A stretch of DNA of 64,000 nucleotides. It comes from Candidatus Litorirhabdus singularis. GTDB taxonomy: Bacteria > Pseudomonadota > Gammaproteobacteria > Pseudomonadales > Halieaceae. Shown piece by piece: positions 1 through 9,279 of this stretch. The DNA is taken from the NCBI RefSeq assembly GCF_026262625.1, contig NZ_SHNN01000001.1, forward strand, positions 124,001 through 188,000. The letters run 5' to 3'. Made by a program: the position numbers and the translations under genes. The notes below the pieces were generated by a model that saw only the letters and a list, made by a program, of their open reading frames with translations, was not told where the DNA came from and did not search any database. The first letter of the stretch is position 1, and each line of letters opens with the position of its first letter.

Positions 1-65
1 TGAGCCACACCGTCACTTACACCAAAGTGCGCAATTACCAGTGGAGAAGGACTTTTGAGGACCAT

Positions 66-1406
66 ATGTCAGTAGAGGCAGACTGGTTTCTCCGGGCCCA
101 TCCAGATATCACAACGATAGAAGCCCTGCTGCCGGACTGCAACGGGGTTATGCGCGGCAAGTGGTTGCCGAGGCACAAGCTGGCCAAGGTTTATCAGGGC
201 GAATTCAAGCTGCCTGTAACCGCGCTCAGCTTGGATATTTGGGGCAGGGATGTAGAGGAACTGGTATTTGAATCAGGCGATGCTGATGGAATTTGCCGCC
301 CATTGGAAGGCACTCTGCACCCTACTCCCTGGGCCGGAGTCAATCACGGGCAGGTCATGCTGTCGCTGTACAATACGGATGATTCACCCTACCTCGGCGA
401 TCCTCGCCATGTGCTCAGAAAGGTACTCAACCGATGCCACAATGCTGGCTGGCGACCGGTTGTTGCTGCCGAGCTAGAGTTCAGCCTGGTCACTTACAAT
501 GTGGACGGCATCCGTCATTCCTGCCCAATGCCGGCGGGACAAGGTCCGATAGGTGGCAACACCTATGGCGTTGACGTACTCCAAACCCACTCTAAGTTAC
601 TGGAAGACATTCGCGTTGCCTGTGAACTTCAGGAGCTGCCCTTCGACGGTATCGTGAAGGAATCGGCGCCGTCCCAGTACGAAATCAACATGCAGCACGT
701 TGACAACCCGGTGCTCGCCGCGGATCAGATCCAATTGATGAAACGAGTGGTCAAGGGTGTCGCCGCCAGCCACGGTCTGATCGCCAGCTTTATGGCAAAG
801 CCGTTCGAAAACGAAGCCGGCAATGGCATGCACGTTCACTGCAGCCTACTCGATGACCGCGGCGACAATCTGTTTGACAGTGGCACGCCTGAAGGCACGC
901 CTATGCTGCATCATGCGATCGCCGGCTGCATGGAGTATATGTCGGAGTCCATGGCCATATTCGCACCCAACTACAACTCTTATCGTCGTTTCCAACCCGG
1001 AGCTCATGCTCCCATCGCGCCCTCCTGGGGCTACGAAAACCGCACGGTGTCAGTGCGGGTGCCGGCCGGGAAAAATGCCTCGCGCCGACTTGAGCAGCGA
1101 GTTGCAGGTGCCGACGCCAACCCTTACTTGCTGTTCGCCGTGCTGCTGTCGGCAATTGCCGATGGGATCGAGCAGCAACTCGACCCGGGTGAAGCCGTCA
1201 CTGGCGACGGCTACAAGGATCCGCAGAACATCCTGCCGCTTTACCTCCCAGAGTCAATTCGGCTATTTGAAGAATCCGACTTTATTCAGCGCAATATGGG
1301 AAGCGAGATACAGCGTATTTATGCTCTGACTAAATGGCAGGAGAACGCCGAGTTTCGCTCCAAAGTCACGGAACTGGAGTACCGCTCCTACCTGGAGAAA
1401 CTCTAA
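66..1406 (+). CDS. Glutamine synthetase family protein, gamma-glutamylputrescine synthetase-like (446 aa)
   Basis: Predicted ATP-dependent ligase of the glutamine synthetase fold, most like PuuA/SpuB enzymes that join glutamate to putrescine or other polyamines for catabolism. Visible GS signatures are the metal-binding ELEF segment near residue 140, the NEAGNGMHVHCSL loop, and the RRFQPGAHAP and NRTVSVRVP segments that shape the ATP and glutamate sites. Length fits the PuuA group and is shorter than GlnA type I. The ATG at 66 is chosen because GAGGA lies just upstream; an in-frame GTG at 27 lacks such a site. No polyamine oxidase or aminotransferase follows in the window, and what lies upstream is cut off, so substrate is inferred from similarity only. 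Confidence 0.85.
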   Translation: MSVEADWFLRAHPDITTIEALLPDCNGVMRGKWLPRHKLAKVYQGEFKLPVTALSLDIWGRDVEELVFESGDADGICRPLEGTLHPTPWAGVNHGQVMLSLYNTDDSPYLGDPRHVLRKVLNRCHNAGWRPVVAAELEFSLVTYNVDGIRHSCPMPAGQGPIGGNTYGVDVLQTHSKLLEDIRVACELQELPFDGIVKESAPSQYEINMQHVDNPVLAADQIQLMKRVVKGVAASHGLIASFMAKPFENEAGNGMHVHCSLLDDRGDNLFDSGTPEGTPMLHHAIAGCMEYMSESMAIFAPNYNSYRRFQPGAHAPIAPSWGYENRTVSVRVPAGKNASRRLEQRVAGADANPYLLFAVLLSAIADGIEQQLDPGEAVTGDGYKDPQNILPLYLPESIRLFEESDFIQRNMGSEIQRIYALTKWQENAEFRSKVTELEYRSYLEKL

Positions 1407-1472
1407 CTACCCCACCCAGGCTCTTCAGGGCCGCTATTATGCGCCCGCCTTAATCGTTATAATCGAAGGATC

Positions 1473-2309
1473 ATGTACCGAACCTTCAAAATTTTCGGCC
1501 TGCTGTCGCTGGCTATCATGGCATCCAGCACCGGGCTGTTCCGCAGTGCCAGCGCTGAGGCCTTGGCGCCGCTTGCCGTTTGCGACCTCCGAGACCAGCA
1601 GCCCGCCGCAGCGATGGCCCAACCATCGATGGACGGATCGCAGATCCGTCTCGCCAATTGGAATATTCAAAAAGCCAGCCAACAAGGTTGGCGTCACGAT
1701 TTGCGCCTGCTGGGTGAAGATATCGACCTGCTGCTGCTGCAAGAAGCGGTGCTGGAACGAGAACTCGAAACCACTATCGACAACGCTGACCTGCATGCGG
1801 TATTTGCTCCTGGCTATGCTACTGACGATGAGCGCACCGGGGTAATGACGTTGAGCCGAACACCACCGATCAGTGAGTGCCTACTATCTCACCAGGAACC
1901 GTGGTTACTTACCCCCAAAGCAACCGGCATCAGCACTTATCGTATCAGCGGAAGCACCCAGCCATTGCTGGTTATCAATCTGCATGCGGTCAATTTCACC
2001 TTTGGTACCAGCGCTCTAGACCAACAGCTCAGTGATGCCACCGGAGTCATCAGACAGCATCAGGGTCCGGTTATATTTTCCGGCGACTTCAACACTTGGA
2101 GTGCAGCACGCCTGCTCCTGCTCACCTCGCTTATGGAGCAGTTGGGGCTGGCAGCGCTGGACTACAATGACGATCAACGTAAGCTGGTGTTCGGTCTGCC
2201 GCTAGACCATATTTTTGTGCGCGGCCTGAGGGTGGTAAGCAGCGGCACGCGCGCCGTCACTTCCTCGGATCACAATCCTATTTTTGCGACTTTCGCCGTC
2301 GATTCATGA
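1473..2309 (+). CDS. Exported endonuclease/exonuclease/phosphatase-fold protein (278 aa)
   Basis: EEP-superfamily metal-dependent hydrolase (DNase I/phosphodiesterase fold). The N terminus has a hydrophobic segment (about residues 7-28, ending near SASAEA) that looks like a signal peptide or anchor. Fold motifs follow in the family order: NWNIQK (Asn), LLLLQEAV (catalytic Glu), VINLHAVNF, SGDFNTW (Asp/Asn) and SSDHNP (catalytic Asp-His pair). The Shine-Dalgarno-like AAGGA sits five bases before the ATG. The stop codon overlaps the start of the next gene (ATGA), so the two are probably translated together. The substrate could be nucleic acid, a phosphoester or a phospholipid; the sequence does not decide. 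Confidence 0.8.
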   Translation: MYRTFKIFGLLSLAIMASSTGLFRSASAEALAPLAVCDLRDQQPAAAMAQPSMDGSQIRLANWNIQKASQQGWRHDLRLLGEDIDLLLLQEAVLERELETTIDNADLHAVFAPGYATDDERTGVMTLSRTPPISECLLSHQEPWLLTPKATGISTYRISGSTQPLLVINLHAVNFTFGTSALDQQLSDATGVIRQHQGPVIFSGDFNTWSAARLLLLTSLMEQLGLAALDYNDDQRKLVFGLPLDHIFVRGLRVVSSGTRAVTSSDHNPIFATFAVDS

Positions 2310-2704
2310 ACAAATACTGCCTCGCCATCGGCGCACTGCTGCTCACTGCAACGGGTATGACCCTGGCCGCGGATGACGATACAGAGCGAGAAGTCGCACA
2401 CTTGATCGAATTTGTTGCCGCCAGTGGCTGCGATTTCAATCGCAATGGCAGCCAACACGACTCAGCGGATGCCGCTGAGCACTTACAGTTGAAGTACCGG
2501 CGCGGCAAACGCTGGGTGGATACGGCCGAGCAGTTTATCGACCGCCTGGCCAGCAGTAGTAGCTTAAGCAAGAAGCCCTATACCATCACCTGTGCTGGCA
2601 AAGACAGCACCGCCGCCAGCTGGCTGCATGCCGAGCTGGCAAGCTATCGCGCCAACACAGTCAGCGAGACTGTCGCACCCGGCACCACAGGCAACGGCCT
2701 TTAA
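2306..2704 (+). CDS. DUF5329 family exported protein (132 aa)
   Basis: Small protein with an N-terminal signal peptide (about residues 1-21, cleavage near LAA-DDD) and a mature domain that reads like DUF5329: HLIEFVAASGCDFNRNG, then AAEHLQLKYRRG and FIDRLASSS with KPYTITC. Two conserved cysteines (in SGCDF and TITCAG) could form a disulfide in the periplasm. It overlaps the EEP-fold gene by four bases, which suggests a two-gene operon, and its last four bases overlap the convergent dehydrogenase gene. Function of DUF5329 is not known to me. Confidence 0.75.
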   Translation: MNKYCLAIGALLLTATGMTLAADDDTEREVAHLIEFVAASGCDFNRNGSQHDSADAAEHLQLKYRRGKRWVDTAEQFIDRLASSSSLSKKPYTITCAGKDSTAASWLHAELASYRANTVSETVAPGTTGNGL

Positions 2705-3798
2705 TAACCCCGCTCTATACCCACCACTGATAACAATGGTTCACCGGCAACATAGCGGCGCAGGTTTTCACCCACCAGCGCCCAGATGCGCTGCCAGGTC
2801 TCAGCACTAAGCGCCGCCACATGTGGCGTCACAATAATACGCGGGGTAGACCAGATCGGGTGGTCGGCAGGTAACGGCTCCGGGTCCACCACGTCAAGTG
2901 CGGCTCCGGCTATTTGCTGGGTTTTCACTGCCGTTATGAGATCCGCCGTAACAGTGCTTTGGCCGCGCCCGACGCTGACAAAGTAAGCCGTCGGCTTCAT
3001 GGCCGCAAAAAACTCCTTATTGAACATGCCGCGGGTGGCATCAGTGAGTGGCGCAGCATTGACCACGATATCTGCTTTTTTTGCCAAATGGATCGCTTCG
3101 TGCCCAAGACCGACATACTCTATGTAGTCAGGGCCCTCGCGCCGACTGCCGCGGGTCGCCAACACTTTCATTCCCAGCGCATGGGCACGCTGCGCAACCT
3201 GAGAGCCGATGCCACCAAGGCCAACTACAAGCATGGTCCGCCCGGAAAGCTCGCCGAAAGACATCAAAGAGGGCGCCGCTTGCATATCCCAGCGGGATTC
3301 CGCCTGGGCCCCCTGAAACAGATCAAGCCCTCGCACCAGGCCGTAGGTTAGCGCCATGGTGTGGTCAGCGATGGTAGGGCTGCTGAGACGCTGGCCGTTG
3401 GTCAGCACCATACCGCCCTGCATAGCTGGCAGTGAAACGCAGTTCTCCACGCCGGCGAAATAAGACTGCACCCAATGCAGACTGTCCGCCGCTTCAAGAA
3501 TGCTGCGTTCGCAAAACCCAAATAGTGCCTGGGCCCCGTCAATATTGGCCACGGCATCTTCTACTGTGGTCACCGCCACCAGTTCTACATCCGGGGTCAG
3601 CGGCTGCAGCATCGCAGCCACATCCTGCCCAAAGAAGCTCCGCACCAGAATCTTATCCGGAACCTTCCAGCCCGGCATATCCCGACTGGCCATCGTCGAT
3701 TCCCGCAAACCCAGTCCCTCAAGGTTTTCTGGTAGTTCCTGCGCCTGAACCGGCACAATTACCAGTAGGCCTAAGAGTATCCAATTCCAACGCATCAC
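2701..3798 (-). CDS. D-2-hydroxyacid dehydrogenase with N-terminal signal sequence (365 aa)
   Basis: NAD(P)-dependent D-2-hydroxyacid dehydrogenase fold. The Rossmann motif GLGGIGSQVAQRA lies near residue 195 and the catalytic trio is visible: Arg in SVGRGQS, Glu in DVVDPEPLP and His in VTPHVAALS. The odd point is the first 19 residues, a short charged start followed by a hydrophobic run ending in VQAQ, which reads as a Sec signal peptide or a membrane anchor. Cytosolic members of the family start directly with the catalytic domain. A periplasmic location would be surprising for an NAD(P)-using enzyme. GGAGACTC just upstream supports the start at 3798. It is encoded alone, convergent with the DUF5329 gene. 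Confidence 0.8.
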   Translation of the reverse strand: MMRWNWILLGLLVIVPVQAQELPENLEGLGLRESTMASRDMPGWKVPDKILVRSFFGQDVAAMLQPLTPDVELVAVTTVEDAVANIDGAQALFGFCERSILEAADSLHWVQSYFAGVENCVSLPAMQGGMVLTNGQRLSSPTIADHTMALTYGLVRGLDLFQGAQAESRWDMQAAPSLMSFGELSGRTMLVVGLGGIGSQVAQRAHALGMKVLATRGSRREGPDYIEYVGLGHEAIHLAKKADIVVNAAPLTDATRGMFNKEFFAAMKPTAYFVSVGRGQSTVTADLITAVKTQQIAGAALDVVDPEPLPADHPIWSTPRIIVTPHVAALSAETWQRIWALVGENLRRYVAGEPLLSVVGIERGY

Positions 3799-4027
3799 CT
3801 TGAGTCTCCTTATCAGCTGCTATCTGTGTAATTTAATGAACGCTGCCACGAGCAACGCGACGGTCTGCAAAAGCCCACTGCGTTGCTGTAAGTCAGGCCT
3901 GGCAACGCTCTCGCTGCTACCTGCAAGCAGGAGCCGCACTGTTACTGTTCATCAAGTCAAGGTATCATTAACGTCTGTTCGCTAATACTGTTTTTCACGT
4001 TTCCCGATCATCTGAGGTTCTCCTGCA

Positions 4028-5200
4028 ATGACTGCAGCTTCTACACGTCCGCCGCTAATGCCTGTCAACGTGGCTATTTTTGTAATGTTGCCCCTGCTGG
4101 CTTTGGTGGCTGTCCCCTGGTGGGGTTTTAGCCATGGCTATGATGGCTGGCAGTGGCTATTGGCAGTTGTTTTCCTCTATTTAAACGGGCTCTCCATTAC
4201 CGGTGGCTACCATCGTTTGTGGGCGCACCGTGCGTATCGCGCCCGCACCCCGCTAAAAGTTTTCTATGCCCTATGGGGCGCCGGAGCCCTGCAAAACAGC
4301 ATACTGATCTGGGCTTCTGACCACCGCCGCCATCACCGGCACGTTGACGACGATGAGCGCGACCCCTACTCCGCCGGGCGCGGCCTGTGGTTTTCTCACA
4401 TGGGCTGGATGCTGCGCGACTACCAGACCAACAAGCAAGAGTTTGGCAATGCCGCCGACCTGCTCAGCGACCCGGTAGTCATGTGGCAACACCGCCACTA
4501 TCTGACACTCGTGCTAACTATGAATATCGGACTGCCGCTTGCCATTGGCTGGTGGCATGGTGACATCATTGGCTGCCTGCTGCTGATCGGCTTGCTACGA
4601 CTAATCGTTAATCACCATGTCACCTTTTTCATCAACTCGCTGGCACATTTTTGGGGCCGCCGCCCTTACACCGAGACTAACTCCGCCCGCGACAATACCG
4701 TACTGGCGCTCCTGACCTACGGCGAGGGCTATCACAACTACCACCACATCTTTCAGACGGATTACCGTAACGGCGTGCGCTGGTACCAGTGGGATCCAAC
4801 CAAGTGGATGATCAGTACCTGCGCCTGGCTAGGCCTGGCCAGCAACCTAAAACGCGTACCGGACTTTAAGATTCAGCGCGCCCTGCTGGCCATGCAATTG
4901 CAGCGAGCCCGCGACGAGCTGGAGAAAATCGACGCAGCGGCGCCACTGCGCGATATTCTGGAGCGGGAACTGCAGCTGTTTGCCGAGTCGGTAAACCGCT
5001 GGCGACAGCTGCAGAGCGAACGCTATGAGCGCACTGTGGGAGAGTTAGAGGGCGCTTTGGAAGAACGCAAAAAAGTCCTGCAGGAGAAATGGGAGCATGC
5101 CACCATTCGCACCCACCTCAAGGAACTTGAGTACTCTCTAAAAATGCAGCGTAAGCGGGTCGATATATTGATGCTGCAGCTGCAAATGCAGGCAGCCTAA
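4028..5200 (+). CDS. Delta-9 acyl-CoA/acyl-lipid fatty acid desaturase with C-terminal coiled coil (390 aa)
   Basis: Integral membrane di-iron desaturase that introduces a cis double bond into saturated acyl chains. The three histidine boxes are HRLWAH (62-67), HRRHH (99-103) and HNYHH (235-239), with hydrophobic membrane spans at about 12-55 and 155-200. Residues from about 285 to 390 are outside the enzyme core: a charged, heptad-like helix rich in Arg, Glu and Leu, predicted coiled coil. GAGGTT before the ATG is the likely ribosome-binding site. It gives an oxygen-dependent route to unsaturated lipids next to the oxygen-independent FabA/FabB route encoded at 50.6 kb. Confidence 0.9.
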   Translation: MTAASTRPPLMPVNVAIFVMLPLLALVAVPWWGFSHGYDGWQWLLAVVFLYLNGLSITGGYHRLWAHRAYRARTPLKVFYALWGAGALQNSILIWASDHRRHHRHVDDDERDPYSAGRGLWFSHMGWMLRDYQTNKQEFGNAADLLSDPVVMWQHRHYLTLVLTMNIGLPLAIGWWHGDIIGCLLLIGLLRLIVNHHVTFFINSLAHFWGRRPYTETNSARDNTVLALLTYGEGYHNYHHIFQTDYRNGVRWYQWDPTKWMISTCAWLGLASNLKRVPDFKIQRALLAMQLQRARDELEKIDAAAPLRDILERELQLFAESVNRWRQLQSERYERTVGELEGALEERKKVLQEKWEHATIRTHLKELEYSLKMQRKRVDILMLQLQMQAA

Positions 5201-5288
5201 AGCCAGCGGGCGCCTTTGCGATAACCACTTTACGGTGATCTGGGTGCCAAGCGCAGACGTAACTAAAAGCCTTAGTGAGGAATAGACC

Positions 5289-5777
5289 ATGACTACCAGC
5301 GTACACGACTTCAGTTGCTCCACTGCCTCGGGCAGCGAGCGCTCCCTCGCCGAGTTTAGCGGCAAAGTTCTGCTCATCGTCAACACGGCGTCCAAGTGCG
5401 GCTTTACGCCGCAGTTTGAGGGTTTAGAAGAGCTCTACGAGAAGTACAAAGACCAGGGGCTGGAAATACTCGGCTTTCCCTGCAACCAGTTCGGTAAGCA
5501 AGACCCCGGCAGCAATGACGAAATCACCGAGTTTTGTCAGCTGAACTACGGCGTCAGCTTCCCCATGTTTGGCAAAATAGAAGTCAACGGCGGAGCCGCC
5601 GATCCGCTCTATCAACACCTCAAGAAGGAGGCTCCTGGAGCACTGGGCACCAAGGGTATCAAGTGGAATTTCACCAAATTCCTGTGCGACAGCTCGGGCA
5701 ATGTGGTCAAGCGCTTTGCGCCAGCCACCACCCCTGCCCAGCTGGAAGACGAGATCAAGGAACTACTAGCGTCCTAA
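5289..5777 (+). CDS. Glutathione peroxidase (162 aa)
   Basis: Thiol peroxidase of the glutathione peroxidase/BtuE family that reduces hydrogen and lipid peroxides. The peroxidatic cysteine is Cys37 in [11 protein letters not shown]; the FPCNQFGKQ block supplies the conserved Gln and a second cysteine, and WNFTKFL supplies the Trp-Asn pair. As a cysteine (not selenocysteine) enzyme with a second Cys it may use thioredoxin as much as glutathione. A strong GAGGA site precedes the ATG. It follows the desaturase by 88 bases in the same direction, a sensible pairing of lipid unsaturation and lipid peroxide repair, though co-transcription is not shown. Confidence 0.92.
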   Translation: MTTSVHDFSCSTASGSERSLAEFSGKVLLIVNTASKCGFTPQFEGLEELYEKYKDQGLEILGFPCNQFGKQDPGSNDEITEFCQLNYGVSFPMFGKIEVNGGAADPLYQHLKKEAPGALGTKGIKWNFTKFLCDSSGNVVKRFAPATTPAQLEDEIKELLAS

Positions 5778-5784
5778 TTGCGTT

Positions 5785-5806
5785 GCGCGGGCACTAGTGC
5801 TCGCGC
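5785..5806. terminator. Hairpin between convergent gpx and prfC
   Basis: Eleven-bp self-complementary sequence (GCGCGGGCACT against AGTGCTCGCGC, one G-T wobble) lying just after the peroxidase stop and covering the prfC stop codon. It could end transcription from both sides, but neither strand has a clear T-run, so this is a modest call. Confidence 0.4.
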
Positions 5807-7371
5807 GTGGCCAGAAACTGGACATCGGGCCAGCGCTCTTCCATCAGCGCGAGATTGACCCGGCTTGGCGCCAGATACGTGAGGTGGCCACCGCCATCAA
5901 TAGATAACTGGTCCTCCGCCTTGGTACGAAACTCTTCCAGCTTGCGCTCGTCCTCACAATATACCCAGCGCGCCGTGTAGACACTGATCGGCTCGTACAG
6001 GGCATCGACTTTATATTCATCCTTGAGTCGATAGGACACCACATCAAACTGCAGCTGACCCACGGCACCCACGATCAGATCCGAGTTCCGCAAGGGGGCA
6101 AACACCTGAGTTGAACCCTCTTCCGACAACTGCTGCAAGCCTTTTTGCAGCTGCTTGGACTTCAGTGGATCGGCCAAGCGTATACGCCGAAACAGCTCGG
6201 GAGCAAAATGCGGTATGCCGGTAAACTGCAGATCTTCACCTTCGGTAAAGGTATCGCCAATCTGAATAGTGCCGTGATTGTGCAAGCCGATAATATCGCC
6301 AGACACAGCTTCTTCGACCAATGCTCTCTCGCCGGCCTTGAAGGTAACGGCATCGGCAATTCGCACTTCTTTAGCGGTACGCACATGCCGCATTTTCATG
6401 CCCTTGATATAGCGGCCTGAACACACTCGCATAAAGGCAATCCTGTCGCGGTGACGCGGGTCCATATTGGCCTGTATCTTGAACACGAACCCCGAAAAGG
6501 GCTCTTCTTCTGCCGCAACTTCACGCACGTTAGTCGGCCGGGGCAGTGGCCCCGGCGCCCACTTCACGAAATCATCCAGCATCTCGCGTACACCAAAATT
6601 ACCCAGCGCAGTGCCAAAAAAGACTGGCGTCAGGGTCCCGGCCCGATAGGCTTCCAGGTCGAACTCATGACTGGCGCCGCGCACCAGCTCAATCTCTTCC
6701 AAAAAGTCGTCATAGTAGGGGCCAATCAAATCGCGCGCTTGATCTGACTCCAAGCCTTTGAGGCGCACGTCGTCCGAAAGCGTATGACCCTGGCCGCGGG
6801 TGAATATATGTAGCTCATCGGTGTAAAGGTTATAGACACCCTTGAACTCTTTACCCATCCCCACCGGCCAATTGACCGGCGCGGCGCGGATATTAAGTAC
6901 CTCTTCTATCTCGTCCAACAAATCCACCGGATCGCGAATATCCCGATCCATTTTGTTCACGAAACTGATAATCGGGGTATCACGCAGACGGCATACGTTC
7001 ATTAACTTAATGGTGCGCGCTTCTACGCCTTTGGCGCCGTCGATCACCATCAGTGCCGAATCTACAGCAGTGAGTGTGCGATAAGTGTCCTCAGAGAAAT
7101 CCTCGTGCCCGGGCGTATCCAGCAGATTGACTGTGCGCTCACGATAGGGGAACTGCATTACCGACGAAGTCACCGAGATACCCCGTTCCTGCTCCATACT
7201 CATCCAGTCGGAGGTGGCGTGAGGCCCGCGTTTGCCCTTGACGCTACCAGCAATCTGAATCGCATTACCCAACAGCAACAGTTTTTCTGTGATGGTAGTT
7301 TTGCCCGCATCCGGGTGCGAGATAATGGCGAAGGTACGGCGCTCTGCGACCTCGCTGCTCAATTGTGACAT
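5794..7371 (-). CDS. prfC: Peptide chain release factor 3 (525 aa)
   Basis: Translational GTPase RF3, which removes RF1/RF2 from the ribosome after termination. G-domain motifs are clear: P-loop SHPDAGKTT near residue 18, switch [16 protein letters not shown], and NKMDRD. The C-terminal EF-Tu domain II and III-like regions (for example [15 protein letters not shown]) complete the expected 525-530 residue length. It is transcribed away from the regB gene; the two share a short intergenic region. Convergent with gpx. Confidence 0.97.
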   Translation of the reverse strand: MSQLSSEVAERRTFAIISHPDAGKTTITEKLLLLGNAIQIAGSVKGKRGPHATSDWMSMEQERGISVTSSVMQFPYRERTVNLLDTPGHEDFSEDTYRTLTAVDSALMVIDGAKGVEARTIKLMNVCRLRDTPIISFVNKMDRDIRDPVDLLDEIEEVLNIRAAPVNWPVGMGKEFKGVYNLYTDELHIFTRGQGHTLSDDVRLKGLESDQARDLIGPYYDDFLEEIELVRGASHEFDLEAYRAGTLTPVFFGTALGNFGVREMLDDFVKWAPGPLPRPTNVREVAAEEEPFSGFVFKIQANMDPRHRDRIAFMRVCSGRYIKGMKMRHVRTAKEVRIADAVTFKAGERALVEEAVSGDIIGLHNHGTIQIGDTFTEGEDLQFTGIPHFAPELFRRIRLADPLKSKQLQKGLQQLSEEGSTQVFAPLRNSDLIVGAVGQLQFDVVSYRLKDEYKVDALYEPISVYTARWVYCEDERKLEEFRTKAEDQLSIDGGGHLTYLAPSRVNLALMEERWPDVQFLATREH

Positions 7372-7454
7372 CGAAACTCAGGCTCTACGGAAAGAGCGCG
7401 GATTATACGCCGATTAACCGTGTCGCGCGCAATAACGGTGCCACCGGAGTGCGA

Positions 7455-7460
7455 TATAAT
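7455..7460 (+). promoter_or_regulatory. Possible -10 element of regB
   Basis: Perfect TATAAT six bases before the preferred GTG start of the sensor kinase. No good -35 is seen at the usual spacing. If used, transcription would begin at or very near the GTG, giving a leaderless mRNA. Confidence 0.4.
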
Positions 7461-7466
7461 ACGACC

Positions 7467-8738
7467 GTGAACAAATCGCTTACCACTACCTACTCAGCCT
7501 CGCACAGTAACTTGCGCAGCTTGCTCATCATCCGCAGCCTGGTGTTGCTGTGTCAGTCTGCGCTGCTGTTCTTTCTGGCCGGGCAAGACATCAGTGGTAG
7601 TGCGCATAGCGGAATGCTATTGATCACTGTGGCGCTGGCCGTTATCACGCTACTCAGCTTCTGGCGCCTACGTCGCGATTGGCCGGTCGGTGATCAGGAG
7701 TATTTTGCGCAGTTGACGCTGGACGCTGTGGGCTTAACCGCATTTTTATATTTGAGCGGCGGCGCCAATAACCCCTTTGTTTCTTACTATTTGGTGCCGC
7801 TGGTCATCGCTGCGGCGATCTTGCCACGCACCTACACCTGGCTACTGGCGGTCATTAGCGTGGGTGCTTATAGCGCCCTACTCTATTTCTACCTACCACT
7901 ACCCCTGTTTTCGCCACATGCCCATGGCGCCGTCGGCCTGTTCAACGTGCACATTGCCGGTATGTGGATCATGTTTATGCTATCGGTGGGGCTCATAACC
8001 TACTTTGTGGTCGGCATGGCTGCCACCCTGCGCCGCCAGGAACAGGCGACTGTGGAACAGCGCGAAGATCAGCTGCGTAATGAGCAGATTCTCGGCGTTG
8101 CCAGTCTGGCCGCAGGCACTGCCCACGAACTCGCCACACCGCTTGCCACTATGTCGGTCTTGCTGGAGGAACTAATGGAAACCGCAGCGACTGTCACTGA
8201 CCAATCGGATTACCAGGTCTTGCAGGATCAGGTGCAGCGCTGCAAAGGCATCCTCGACCGTCTCTCCCAGACTGCGCGCATGACCGAGGCCGGTGAACTG
8301 CAGACAGTCAGTGCCGACCAGTACCTGCAGCAGACTTATGAACAATGGCTGGTGCAACGCCCTGAAGTCACAGCTCGGTTAAGCGCGTACTCATCCGGTC
8401 CAGCGCCACCCCTGAGGGTAGATCCCACGTTGAGTCAGGCCATTGAGAATCTGTTGAACAATGCCGCCAACGCCAATCCTTGCGATATTCAGATAGAGAT
8501 ACGCTGGGATGAACAGAAGGTGAGTATTGCTATTCTGGACCACGGTCCTGGCATACCGGCCGATATCATTAACCAACTTGGGCGTCCGGTGGTCAGCGCC
8601 ACCGGCTCGGGGCTGGGCTTGGGATTACTGCTGAGTCACGCCACAGTCAATCGTTATGGCGGCAGCATTGAACTGCGCAACCGCACCACCCGCGGCACCT
8701 GCGCCACACTCACTCTGCCGGTACCAGAACATGACTAA
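7467..8738 (+). CDS. regB: RegB/PrrB/RoxS-type redox sensor histidine kinase (423 aa)
   Basis: Membrane histidine kinase of the redox-responding RegB family. About six transmembrane helices occupy residues 15-185, and the loop GGANNPF (98-104) matches the conserved quinone-sensing heptapeptide of the family. The DHp box AAGTAHELATPL carries His220, and Cys259 (in QRCKGIL) is at the position of the redox-active cysteine of RegB. N, G1 and G2 ATP-binding boxes follow (ENLLNNAANAN, DHGPGIP, GSGLGLGLLLS). The start is uncertain: GTG at 7467 gives an N terminus similar to the family, while an upstream ATG at 7365 would overlap prfC. Its stop overlaps the start of the partner regulator. Confidence 0.9.
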   Translation: MNKSLTTTYSASHSNLRSLLIIRSLVLLCQSALLFFLAGQDISGSAHSGMLLITVALAVITLLSFWRLRRDWPVGDQEYFAQLTLDAVGLTAFLYLSGGANNPFVSYYLVPLVIAAAILPRTYTWLLAVISVGAYSALLYFYLPLPLFSPHAHGAVGLFNVHIAGMWIMFMLSVGLITYFVVGMAATLRRQEQATVEQREDQLRNEQILGVASLAAGTAHELATPLATMSVLLEELMETAATVTDQSDYQVLQDQVQRCKGILDRLSQTARMTEAGELQTVSADQYLQQTYEQWLVQRPEVTARLSAYSSGPAPPLRVDPTLSQAIENLLNNAANANPCDIQIEIRWDEQKVSIAILDHGPGIPADIINQLGRPVVSATGSGLGLGLLLSHATVNRYGGSIELRNRTTRGTCATLTLPVPEHD

Positions 8739-9279
8739 CTCCGACGCGACCATTCGCGACATACTGCTGGTCGATGACGACGAGGCTTTCACCGCTGTGA
8801 TGGCCCGAGGCATGCAACGTCAGGGGTTTGATGTGGCAGTAGCGCACAACAGTGTGCAGGCCAATGAGCTCGCGCTAACGCGGCAGCCCTCGCATATTCT
8901 ACTGGACCTGAATTTACCGGGGGCTTCAGGACTGCTGGCGCTGCCAGAGTTACTGCGCAATGCGCCGAACGCCAGCATTGTCATCCTCACCGGGTACTCC
9001 AGCATCGCCACTGCGGTGGAGGCCATGAAACTGGGCGCCACCAACTACCTATGTAAGCCAGCCACCGTAATCGAAGTCCTCGCCGCATTCGAAGGCCAAA
9101 ACACTCCTGCGCGCAGTATCGTTCCAGCGGCACCGCTGTCGGTGGAGCGTCTGGAATGGGAACACATACAAAAAATACTGCAGCAACACGAGGGTAATAT
9201 TTCGGCAACCGCCAAAGCGCTGGGCATGCATCGGCGCACACTACAACGTAAGCTTCAGAAAAGACCTGTCAGGCAATAG
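8731..9279 (+). CDS. regA: RegA/PrrA/RoxR-type response regulator (182 aa)
   Basis: Partner of the upstream kinase. The receiver domain has the acidic pair in LLVDDDE, the phospho-acceptor Asp59 in LLDLNLPG, and the conserved Thr and Lys (ILTGYSS, YLCKPA). The C-terminal Fis-type helix-turn-helix, [16 protein letters not shown] then [15 protein letters not shown], is the near-invariant DNA-binding domain of the RegA/ActR group, which controls respiration, carbon and redox genes. The ATG at 8731 overlaps the kinase stop by eight bases, showing translational coupling. The 3' end overlaps the convergent lipB by 11 bases. Confidence 0.93.
   Translation: MTNSDATIRDILLVDDDEAFTAVMARGMQRQGFDVAVAHNSVQANELALTRQPSHILLDLNLPGASGLLALPELLRNAPNASIVILTGYSSIATAVEAMKLGATNYLCKPATVIEVLAAFEGQNTPARSIVPAAPLSVERLEWEHIQKILQQHEGNISATAKALGMHRRTLQRKLQKRPVRQ

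Noticed and set aside
1458-1463. TATAAT just before the nuclease-fold gene at 1473
   Set aside because: No -35 partner, and it would start transcription inside the ribosome-binding site; probably chance.
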